Positions 1-6,040 of a DNA stretch of 7,772 nucleotides are shown in pieces (position 1 is the stretch's first letter; every line of letters starts with the position of its first letter). The notes beneath the pieces are model-generated. The model had not been told where the DNA came from. It was given only the letters and a program-made list of their open reading frames with translations, and did no database searches. Origin of the DNA: Deltaproteobacteria bacterium. GTDB lineage: Bacteria > UBA10199 > DSSB01. The DNA lies in assembly GCA_021414045.1 (NCBI GenBank), contig JAIOPF010000169.1, positions 1 through 7,772 of the forward strand, given 5' to 3'. Both the position numbers and the translations under genes were made by a program.

Positions 1-1
1 G

Positions 2-211
2 AAAAAGAGCGTCTTGGTTCGACGATCCCTCGCCTATCTTGAACGCGAGCAGAAAAAAGTTCGCAAACAAATCCTTCAAGCTCGCGCCTTCTTGATGCGT
101 TTGAAGAACCGCGGCGTGCAGGCCATCCAGGACATTCCCCACAACGCCGAGGATCTCTACCTTCAGGTGAAGCGCGAATTCAATCGGCTCTCCAAGAAGT
201 GGATGCCCTAA
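2..211 (+). CDS. Hypothetical protein, C-terminal part, basic and helical (partial at 5' end)
   Basis: The frame is open from the first complete codon of the window to a TAA at 209-211, so this is most likely the tail of a longer gene starting outside the window. A TTG at position 14 could serve as a start, but there is no good Shine-Dalgarno sequence in front of it. About 65 residues after that TTG are visible. They contain about 16 Lys/Arg against about 6 Asp/Glu and form long charged helical stretches (for example LEREQKKVRKQ), ending in KKWMP. There is no signal peptide or membrane segment in the visible part. I do not recognise the family; a coiled-coil or nucleic-acid-contacting role would be a guess from composition only. 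It converges on clpA, with only 12 bases between the two stop codons and no visible terminator. Confidence 0.55.
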   Translation, partial: KKSVLVRRSLAYLEREQKKVRKQILQARAFLMRLKNRGVQAIQDIPHNAEDLYLQVKREFNRLSKKWMP

Positions 212-223
212 GGTTTTCCGAAT

Positions 224-2521
224 TTAGTTTAATTCCATCTCGGTGGTTTCGGCCTGAGCCGGACCGGTGGAGTATTGGAACGAGAGCTCGTCGTTCTCGA
301 CGCCGACGCTGACGGATCCGCCTTTCTCCAGGCGACCGAAGAGGATTTCGTCGGCGAGTGCGCGCTTGATTTTTTCTTGGATCAGGCGGCTCAGGGGGCG
401 CGCGCCGTATTTCTCGTCATAACCGTTTTTCGCCAGCCAAGTCTTCGCCTCGATACTGACTTCCAGTTCGACTTTTTTCTCCAGCAATTGCATCTCGAGC
501 TCGGCCAGGAATTTTTCCACCACGTGCATGACCGTGGGCGTGTCGAGGTGCACGAAGGGGACGATGGTATCGAGTCGGTTCAAGAATTCCGGGCTGAACA
601 GGTCCTTGATGGCCTTCATATCGTGGCCCTGGCTGCCGGCCGTGTTCCCAATGCCGATGGATTTTTTCGCGAGATCGCGGGCACCGGCATTGGTGGTCAT
701 GATCAGGATGATGTTGCGAAAGTCCGCTTTCTTCCCGTTGTTGTCGGTGAGCGTGCCGTAGTCCATGACCTGAAGCAGGATGTTGAATAGGTCGGGATGG
801 GCTTTTTCGATCTCGTCCAAGAGCAGCACGGCATGGGGCTTTTGGTTGATGGCATCCGTCAGCAATCCGCCCTGGTCGAAGCCGACGTAGCCCGGAGGGG
901 CGCCGATCAGGCGCGAGACGGTGTGCTTTTCCATGTATTCGCTCATGTCGAAGCGCAAGAATTGGATGCCCAAGGTGCGGGCCAACTCTTTGCTCAATTC
1001 GGTCTTGCCGACGCCCGTCGGGCCGCAGAACAAGAAGGATCCGATTGGCTTCTCCGCGGGTCCCAATCCCGAGCGCGAGAGCTTGATCGCCGAGGCGAGC
1101 TGATCGATGGCCTTGTCCTGGCCGAAGACGCGCTGCTTGAGCTCGCGATCGAGATGGCGCAGCGTTTCCTTGTCGCTGAGCGAGACCGCTTTCGACGGAA
1201 TGCGCGCCATCTTCGCGATCATCCCCTCGACGTCCTGGGCGGTGACGGTTTTTTTCTGCTGCGATTTCGGGCGCAACCTCAGCGCGGCCCCTACCTCGTC
1301 GATGACGTCGATCGCCTTGTCGGGCAGATGCCTGTCGTTCAAATATTTCGCGGAGAGCTGCGCGGCGGCGACCAAGGCCGACTGGGTGTAATGCACCTGG
1401 TGGTGCTCTTCGAAGCGAGACTTCAGGCCCTTCAAGATCTTGATCGTCTCCTCGACGCTGGGTTCGGGGACGTCGATTTTTTGGAAACGTCGGCTAAGCG
1501 CGCGGTCCTTCTCGAAGGCCTTGTATTCTTGATACGTGGTGGAGCCGATGCACTTGAGATCTCCGGAAGCCAGTACCGGCTTGAGGAGGTTCGAGGCGTC
1601 CATGGTGCCGCCCGTGGTGGCGCCGGCGCCGATCAGCGTGTGGATCTCGTCGATGAAGAGAATGGCGCCAGGTTCTTTCTTGAGGCGGGCGAGCACCCCT
1701 TTGAGCCTTTGCTCGAAATCGCCGCGGAATTTCGTGCCCGCGAGCAGGGCGCCCAAGTCGAGCGAGTAGACCACGGCGTCCTCGAGGAGCTCGGGCACGT
1801 CCTTGTTGTAAATCTTGAGAGCAAGTCCTTCCGCGATCGCCGTCTTTCCGACCCCGGCCTCGCCGACGTAAAGCGGGTTGTTCTTGCGGCGGCGGCAGAG
1901 CACGTGGATGGTGCGCTCGAGCTCGTGTTCGCGGCCGATCAATGGATCAATCTTTCCTTCGCGCGCCTTTTGGTTGAGGTTCACCGCGAAGCGTTCGAGC
2001 GTATCCCCGCCGCCGCTGGTGCCGCCTTCTTCGTCCATTTCCTCGCCCAAGGGAGCCCCGAATTCAGGGTCGCCGCCGTCGGCTCCCGGCAATTTGCTGA
2101 TGCCGTGCGAAATGTAGCTGACGACGTCGAGGCGGTGGATGCCCTGCTTGCTCAGGAAATAGACCGCGTGGGAATCCTTCTCGCTGAACAGCGCCACCAA
2201 GACGTTGGCGGCGGTGACTTCGCTCTTGCCGGAGGCCTGGACGTGGAAAAAGGCCCGTTGCAGCACGCGCTGCACCGCGAGCGAGGTATGGATCTCGCTT
2301 TCTCCCTCGCCGGCGGCGGTGATGAGTTGGTCGTCGAAGAAGCGCTCGAGCTCTTTGAGCAGCTTTTGAACGCTGCCGCCGCAGGCATGGACGATCTTGA
2401 TGATCGCCCAGTCTTGCAGCAGCGCATAGAGCAGGTGCTCGAGCGTCAGGTAGTCGTGGCGTCGCTTCTTGGCCTCGGTGTAGGCGAAGTTCAGGGTGTT
2501 TTGCAGTTCTTTACTGATCAT
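224..2521 (-). CDS. clpA: ATP-dependent Clp protease ATP-binding subunit ClpA
   Basis: ClpA is the cytoplasmic AAA+ unfoldase that recognises substrates, unfolds them with ATP and threads them into the ClpP peptidase. At 765 residues it matches the family length (E. coli about 758). Visible in order: the Clp N-domain (about 1-145) that binds ClpS; a Gly/acid-rich linker (about 147-173); the first AAA+ module with Walker A GEAGVGKT (220-227), Walker B ILFIDE (287-292) and arginine fingers R344/R345; the second module with Walker A GPTGVGKT (500-507), Walker B VLLLDE (565-570), finger R649 and sensor-2 GAR (706-708). Pore loops are KFRG (264-267) and GYVG (544-547). The ClpP-docking loop reads IGI (622-624), where E. 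coli ClpA has IGL. The ATG at 2521 is 28 bases after clpS; the nearest Shine-Dalgarno-like GGAAAGG lies 13 bases upstream, so translation may be partly coupled to clpS. The adjacent clpS separates ClpA from ClpB and ClpC. Confidence 0.97.
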   Translation of the reverse strand: MISKELQNTLNFAYTEAKKRRHDYLTLEHLLYALLQDWAIIKIVHACGGSVQKLLKELERFFDDQLITAAGEGESEIHTSLAVQRVLQRAFFHVQASGKSEVTAANVLVALFSEKDSHAVYFLSKQGIHRLDVVSYISHGISKLPGADGGDPEFGAPLGEEMDEEGGTSGGGDTLERFAVNLNQKAREGKIDPLIGREHELERTIHVLCRRRKNNPLYVGEAGVGKTAIAEGLALKIYNKDVPELLEDAVVYSLDLGALLAGTKFRGDFEQRLKGVLARLKKEPGAILFIDEIHTLIGAGATTGGTMDASNLLKPVLASGDLKCIGSTTYQEYKAFEKDRALSRRFQKIDVPEPSVEETIKILKGLKSRFEEHHQVHYTQSALVAAAQLSAKYLNDRHLPDKAIDVIDEVGAALRLRPKSQQKKTVTAQDVEGMIAKMARIPSKAVSLSDKETLRHLDRELKQRVFGQDKAIDQLASAIKLSRSGLGPAEKPIGSFLFCGPTGVGKTELSKELARTLGIQFLRFDMSEYMEKHTVSRLIGAPPGYVGFDQGGLLTDAINQKPHAVLLLDEIEKAHPDLFNILLQVMDYGTLTDNNGKKADFRNIILIMTTNAGARDLAKKSIGIGNTAGSQGHDMKAIKDLFSPEFLNRLDTIVPFVHLDTPTVMHVVEKFLAELEMQLLEKKVELEVSIEAKTWLAKNGYDEKYGARPLSRLIQEKIKRALADEILFGRLEKGGSVSVGVENDELSFQYSTGPAQAETTEMELN

Positions 2522-2549
2522 CTTGGACTGACAGCCTTTCCGTCAAACT

Positions 2550-2867
2550 CTATGCCTCTTCCATGATGCATTGTAAGGGATATTCGTGCTTTCGGGAATA
2601 GTCGATTACTTGAGCCACCTTGGTCTCGGCGATTTCGCGGGGGTAGATCCCGCAGATTCCGGTTCCTTTATGGTGGACGTGCAGCATGATGCGCGTCGCC
2701 TCATCGGCGGATTTCTGGAAAAATTTCTGCAGCACTTCGATCACGAACTCCATCGTCGTATAGTCGTCGTTCAGCAGGACCACCTTATACATGGCGGGTC
2801 TTTCGACCTTGGAACGGGTCTTGGTGGCGGTTCGGCCTTCACCGTGCGGATCTTTTTCTCGGCTCAT
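2550..2867 (-). CDS. clpS: ATP-dependent Clp protease adaptor ClpS
   Basis: ClpS is a small cytoplasmic adaptor that binds proteins with bulky hydrophobic N-terminal residues (N-degrons) and delivers them to the ClpA N-domain. The 105 residues match the family (E. coli 106). A polar, flexible N-terminal arm of about 25 residues precedes the core [17 protein letters not shown]33, D34 and D35 correspond to the residues that hold the substrate alpha-amino group, M39 to the specificity gate, and the VHHKG segment carries the pocket histidine (H65). The C-terminal core [19 protein letters not shown] is typical of the family. The ATG at 2867 is supported by a strong GGAGGAG eight bases upstream (2876-2882 on the plus-strand numbering). 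It is the first gene of the clpS-clpA operon, the usual order in Gram-negative bacteria. The M39 gate suggests the bacterial specificity for Leu, Phe, Tyr and Trp; this last point is inference from the family. Confidence 0.97.
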   Translation of the reverse strand: MSREKDPHGEGRTATKTRSKVERPAMYKVVLLNDDYTTMEFVIEVLQKFFQKSADEATRIMLHVHHKGTGICGIYPREIAETKVAQVIDYSRKHEYPLQCIMEEA

Positions 2868-2875
2868 CGCTGAAA

Positions 2876-2882
2876 CTCCTCC
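2876..2882 (-). promoter_or_regulatory. Strong ribosome binding site of clpS
   Basis: On the minus strand the sequence GGAGGAG sits eight bases before the ATG at 2867. It fixes the clpS start and is far stronger than the site in front of clpA, which suggests ClpS is made in excess of ClpA from the same transcript. Confidence 0.7.
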
Positions 2883-2896
2883 GTATATTAATAAGT

Positions 2897-2925
2897 ATTA
2901 TATCCTCTAGATCGCAAGGTCATTA
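2897..2925 (-). promoter_or_regulatory. Probable sigma-70-type promoter of clpS-clpA
   Basis: Reading leftwards on the minus strand, a perfect TATAAT occupies 2902-2897. About 17 bases upstream is only a poor -35 match (TAATGA around 2925-2920). The local sequence is AT-rich, unlike the flanking genes. Transcription would begin near 2890, giving a leader of about 20 bases that includes the clpS Shine-Dalgarno sequence. The weak -35 leaves open another sigma factor or an activator. Confidence 0.45.
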
Positions 2926-2991
2926 AAGGTCCTGCGCAACTCTCCGGGGTCGGTCCGACGATAATCTTTTTAGGGCCCCCTTGTCGGAAGT

Positions 2992-3438
2992 ATGATTCGC
3001 GACATTATCCCTGCTTCTCACCACGAACGTAGCCGCTTCACCGCTGAATCTCCAGGAATTACCGTGCCTTCCGATTCGGATGCCGCTGGGTCCGCATCCT
3101 CCTCGGGATTTATTTCTCGCCCCCCAGGTGCGCTCCTCGAAGAGGTCCACTCCGGTGCCCATGGTAGGGGCCGGCGGCGCCCAGATCCCCATATACACAT
3201 GGGAAGCCTCCATATCCATCGCGACGGCAGGGATTACGATATCGCCGCCGCTCGTGTCGTGCCTGGGGCGGGCAGGTCAGCTCTCCGAGAGCTTCGACAA
3301 AGGGGATTTACGGGCCCTTATTCGACCAGCGGAGGGGTTTATTATTTGGATACCCACGACCCCGATATCAGCGCGGCGCGTCGAGATTTACTCAATATGC
3401 AGCACGACGGAATAGGGCGAGCGACCTTCCATAACTAG
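2992..3438 (+). CDS. Hypothetical protein, orphan frame with His-rich segment
   Basis: This is the only plausible gene in the 620-base gap between clpS and the dehydrogenase. It encodes up to 148 residues. The N-terminal 60 or so are Ser/Gly/Pro-rich and low in complexity. A short stretch then has alternating histidines (DPHIHMGSLHIHRDG, about 65-79), and the C-terminal half looks like a folded domain (DYDIAAARVV, GGVYYLDTHDPDISAARRDL). I do not recognise a family. The ATG start is weak: GGAAG lies only one base upstream. A GTG at 3064 (codon 25) has AGGA at a six-base spacing and could be the true start, giving 124 residues. Third-position GC counted by eye over the first 80 codons is about 55%, against about 75% at the start of the neighbouring dehydrogenase. 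The gene may therefore be fast-evolving, recently acquired, or not real. There is no signal peptide or membrane segment. Competing minus-strand frames over the same DNA look less protein-like. Confidence 0.5.
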   Translation: MIRDIIPASHHERSRFTAESPGITVPSDSDAAGSASSSGFISRPPGALLEEVHSGAHGRGRRRPDPHIHMGSLHIHRDGRDYDIAAARVVPGAGRSALRELRQRGFTGPYSTSGGVYYLDTHDPDISAARRDLLNMQHDGIGRATFHN

Positions 3439-3450
3439 AGGGAAGCCTCC

Positions 3451-3479
3451 TTGACACACTCGGTGCCCCCCGCTAAAGC
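3451..3479 (+). promoter_or_regulatory. Possible promoter of the dehydrogenase-FKBP pair
   Basis: A perfect -35 box TTGACA lies at 3451-3456, just after the orphan frame ends. At the ideal 17-base spacing the -10 position reads TAAAGC (3474-3479), matching consensus at only three of six bases. Transcription would begin near 3486. That would make the ATG at 3488 nearly leaderless and would favour the in-frame ATG at 3518. Confidence 0.3.
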
Positions 3480-3487
3480 CTTAGGGA

Positions 3488-4540
3488 ATGTCCCAGAACT
3501 TACCTGCCACCCTGCGGATGGCCCGCTGGTATGCTCCCGAGGAAATTCGCCTCGATTCCGTGGAATTGATTCCGCCGGGGCCCGGCGAGGTCTTGGTGAA
3601 GATAGGCGCGGCACTGACCTGCGGCACGGATTTTAAGACCTTCAAGCGCGGACACCCTCGACTGATTAAGGAGATCCCCGGACCTTTCGGCCACGAAATG
3701 TCCGGCACCGTCGCCGCCGTCGGCGCTGGCGTTGCGCGGTTTCGCGAGGGAGACCGGGTGGTCGTCGGCAATTCCGCCCCCTGCTTCAAATGTTTTTTCT
3801 GCCAGCGTCAGGCCTATAGCCTTTGCGAGGACCTTCAGTTCTTGAACGGCGCCTATGCCGACTACATCCTGGTGCCGAGCCGCATCGCCGAGGTCAATCT
3901 CTACAAAATCCCCGACACTTTGCCCTTCGTCACGGCTTCCTTGAGCGAACCCCTGGCCTGCGTGCTCAATGCCTTCGAGAAAGTCGCCCCCAAGCCGGGC
4001 GAGACCATGGTTTTGCTAGGAGCGGGACCCATGGGCGTGCTCTTCGTCCAGCTGGCCAAGCTGCACGGTCTTCGCTTGATCGCCATCGGCAGAGATCCCG
4101 AAAAATTGCAAAATCTCAAGGCCTTCGGCGCCGCCGAAACCGTCAGCTTGACGCGGGACGAGCGGCCATTGGAGCGCGCGAAAGCTCTCTTGAACGAGGG
4201 GCGAGGCGCGGATTTGGTGATCGAGGCCGTGGGTCTTCCCGAGATGTGGTCACTGGCCTGCGATTTGGCAAGGCCGGGCGGGCGGATATGTTTTTACGGA
4301 GGTTGCGCTCGAGGGACGGAAGTGAAGCTGGACACCTATCGGGTTCACTACGAAGAGCTGCAATTGTTCGGGGTTTTTCATCACACGCCGGCGTATTTCC
4401 GCCAGGCGGTGGAATATCTCAGCGACGGGAAAATCCGTCCCGAGGGCCTTGTCGTGGGCGAATACCGCCTGGATCAAATCCACGAAATTTTTCGCAAGGG
4501 CCAAGCGTCGAATCCTCTCAAGCTGGCGGTGATTCCCTAG
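3488..4540 (+). CDS. Zinc-dependent medium-chain alcohol dehydrogenase family protein
   Basis: This is a cytoplasmic oxidoreductase of the medium-chain (MDR) superfamily, in the sorbitol/threonine dehydrogenase-like group; it would interconvert an alcohol and a carbonyl using NAD(P). The 350 residues match the family length. The N-terminal GroES-like domain carries the catalytic zinc ligands C45 (in CGTD) and the HE pair H69-E70, with a further Glu in SEPLACV (E154). The structural zinc site is complete: C99, C102, C105 and C113. The Rossmann domain has GAGPMG (178-183). At the end of its second strand, where NAD enzymes usually have Asp, the sequence is IGRDP (G201-R202), which suggests NADP; this is inference. 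The substrate cannot be told. The start is uncertain: neither the ATG at 3488 nor the one at 3518 (M11, where similarity to the usual N-terminus begins) has a good Shine-Dalgarno sequence. The FKBP gene follows after 40 bases, so the two are probably co-transcribed. Confidence 0.9.
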   Translation: MSQNLPATLRMARWYAPEEIRLDSVELIPPGPGEVLVKIGAALTCGTDFKTFKRGHPRLIKEIPGPFGHEMSGTVAAVGAGVARFREGDRVVVGNSAPCFKCFFCQRQAYSLCEDLQFLNGAYADYILVPSRIAEVNLYKIPDTLPFVTASLSEPLACVLNAFEKVAPKPGETMVLLGAGPMGVLFVQLAKLHGLRLIAIGRDPEKLQNLKAFGAAETVSLTRDERPLERAKALLNEGRGADLVIEAVGLPEMWSLACDLARPGGRICFYGGCARGTEVKLDTYRVHYEELQLFGVFHHTPAYFRQAVEYLSDGKIRPEGLVVGEYRLDQIHEIFRKGQASNPLKLAVIP

Positions 4541-4580
4541 CCGGAGAGAAGTCCCATGTCGGTCGTCTTTAGGAGGTTTC

Positions 4581-5000
4581 ATGAGTCCCCGCGTTTATTC
4601 CGTTCATTATACTTTGTTTGACCCCGCTGGTGCCGTCATGGACTCGACCCGTGAGCGGGAGCCCCTGACTTTCGTCGAGGGGAAGGGACAAATTCTCCTG
4701 GAGCTGGAAGAAGCCATCGTCGATCTCAAGCCCGGCGACAAGAGCGAGGTCTTGATCCCTTCCGACCACGTCTTTGGGCCAAGGGAAGAGGGGCGTGTCA
4801 TGAAGCTCGGTCCCGACCAATTGCCGAAGCAGGAAATGCAGATTGGCCAGCAGTTTCGCCTTGGAGGCGATCCTTCCGCGCCACCCGCCACCGTGATCGA
4901 CGTCACCGGCGCCTATTACATCGTCGATACCAATCATCCTTATGCGGGGATGGACCTGCGTTTCGCGGTGGAAGTTCTCTCCGTCCGTGAAGCCGACTAA
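4581..5000 (+). CDS. SlyD-like FKBP-type peptidyl-prolyl cis-trans isomerase
   Basis: This is a folding helper that catalyses cis-trans isomerisation of Xaa-Pro bonds, with chaperone activity from an inserted flap domain. The 139 residues show the SlyD plan: a first FKBP half (VHYTLFDPAGAVMDS, then a core with GKGQILLELEEAI and LKPGDKSEV), an insert-in-flap region from about 65 to 115 that opens with VFGPREEGRV, and the signature NHPYAGMDLRFAVEVLSV (from N118) returning to the FKBP core. Family members usually read NHPLAG; here Leu is Tyr. The His/Cys-rich metal-binding tail of E. coli SlyD is absent and the protein ends at AD, so a nickel-metallochaperone role is unlikely. There is no signal peptide, so it should be cytoplasmic. 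The ATG has a strong AGGAGG at 4571-4576, four bases upstream. Its TAA stop overlaps the convergent patatin stop. Confidence 0.9.
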   Translation: MSPRVYSVHYTLFDPAGAVMDSTREREPLTFVEGKGQILLELEEAIVDLKPGDKSEVLIPSDHVFGPREEGRVMKLGPDQLPKQEMQIGQQFRLGGDPSAPPATVIDVTGAYYIVDTNHPYAGMDLRFAVEVLSVREAD

Positions 5001-6037
5001 TCCCGGTCCATGATGTCGATGAGATCCTGGCGGTGCCGGTTTGCGTCTTGGACGCCGAGTTCGAAGAGGGTTTGCAGGTAACCCGGCGCGAAGGTGAGGT
5101 AGCTGAGGAGGTCGCTGCCGGTGAGGTAGTCTTCCCCGTAGACCTTCTCGCTGGTGTCGATGATCGAATTGATCCGTTCCAGCTGTTCCATATCGTATTC
5201 GATGCGGTCCAAAAAGACGCCGTTGAGCATGCGTCCCATTTGCAGGGCGATGGTGGGCTCCTTCATGTCTTTCTTGAATTTTGGATTTTCGCCGGTCCCG
5301 GTGGCGGAGCGGTAGCGCAGGCCCACGACGATCATCGAGTCCGCCCCGAACTGAATCGCCGGCGACATCGGCGTGAACAGGCGCAGCCCGCCGTCGGCGT
5401 AATACGTGCCGTCAATCTTGATCGAGGGGAAGATGATCGGGATGGCGGCGGAAGCCATGGCGTGCTCCACCCCCAGCTCGACGTCATAGTGCGGATATTG
5501 CCCTTGATATTCGATCGAAGGCTTGCGTTTGACGAAAAGTTCGTTCCGGCCGTTGCGTAAATTCGTGGCGTTGATCGCGACGACGGAAAGAGGCCCCGTC
5601 TCGACGTTTTTTTGGACCTGCTCCCAGGGGATCATCTTTTTCAAGAAAAGCTTGAGCGGCGTCGTGTCGAGGAAGGAATTGAAATGGGGCCCGCGACGGC
5701 GGGTGAGTTGAAAGGGATTGAAGGTGATCAGGTTGCGGATGATGCCGCCGACCGTGGAGCCGAGAAAATGCGTCGTCGCGCCGAAATCGCGCGAATAGAC
5801 GTCTTCTTGCCGGATGGTCCACCAGAGTTCCTTGATTTTATCCGCTTGCTTGTCCGGATCGTCGGCCATCGCCGCCATCGCGAGGGTATTGAGCGCGCCG
5901 ACGCTGGTTCCAATCTTGATATCGAAATGCTTGCGGGCGATCTTTGGGGGCAGGTTCTTTCGGATATAATAGACGACCCCGGCTTCATAGGCGCCTCGAG
6001 CGCCTCCCGCCGAGAGAACGATGGCTTTTCTTCCCAT
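4997..6037 (-). CDS. Patatin-like phospholipase family protein
   Basis: This is a serine acyl hydrolase with a Ser-Asp dyad, predicted to cleave acyl chains from phospholipids or other lipid esters. The 346 residues start with the oxyanion-hole loop SAGGARGAYEAGV (GGARG at 11-15). The nucleophile elbow GTSVGA follows (Ser45), and the catalytic Asp is in YADGG (D215). All three elements are intact, so an active enzyme is expected. There is no signal peptide, outer-membrane barrel or transmembrane segment, so it is probably an intracellular enzyme rather than a secreted effector like ExoU. About 130 residues follow the DGG motif, mostly helical and charged; their role is unknown. The ATG lies three bases after the hemL stop, with AAAGGA inside the end of hemL about 12 bases upstream, so translation is likely coupled. 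Physiological substrate and the reason for linkage to hemL are unknown. Confidence 0.92.
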   Translation of the reverse strand: MGRKAIVLSAGGARGAYEAGVVYYIRKNLPPKIARKHFDIKIGTSVGALNTLAMAAMADDPDKQADKIKELWWTIRQEDVYSRDFGATTHFLGSTVGGIIRNLITFNPFQLTRRRGPHFNSFLDTTPLKLFLKKMIPWEQVQKNVETGPLSVVAINATNLRNGRNELFVKRKPSIEYQGQYPHYDVELGVEHAMASAAIPIIFPSIKIDGTYYADGGLRLFTPMSPAIQFGADSMIVVGLRYRSATGTGENPKFKKDMKEPTIALQMGRMLNGVFLDRIEYDMEQLERINSIIDTSEKVYGEDYLTGSDLLSYLTFAPGYLQTLFELGVQDANRHRQDLIDIMDRD

Positions 6038-6040
6038 GGT

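Noticed and set aside
797..2566. Long plus-strand open frame of 589 codons opposite clpA, continuing the frame of another at 275-790
   Set aside because: It lies wholly antisense to an unmistakable clpA-clpS and is explained by the strong third-position GC bias of that gene; the translation is rich in Arg, Ala, Asp and Gly and shows no domain.
2950..2970. GTCGGTCCGAC palindrome followed by a short T-run, resembling a rho-independent terminator
   Set aside because: The arms leave almost no loop, so a stable hairpin is unlikely, and no plus-strand gene ends just upstream.
2923..3219. Minus-strand frames of 98 and 60 codons opposite the orphan gene, one with GGAGG before its ATG at 3200
   Set aside because: Their translations are Gly/Arg/Trp-rich and lack protein-like patterning, and the plus-strand frame over the same DNA is longer and more plausible. 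The ribosome-binding-site-like motif is reported separately.
3438..3452. Small GAGG-GAAG-CCTC hairpin after the orphan gene
   Set aside because: The stem is only four pairs and no U-run follows, so it is not a credible terminator.
3823..4572. Plus-strand open frame of 249 codons overlapping the dehydrogenase in another frame
   Set aside because: The dehydrogenase frame has all its zinc and cofactor motifs, whereas this frame is Arg/Gly/Ser-rich without structure.
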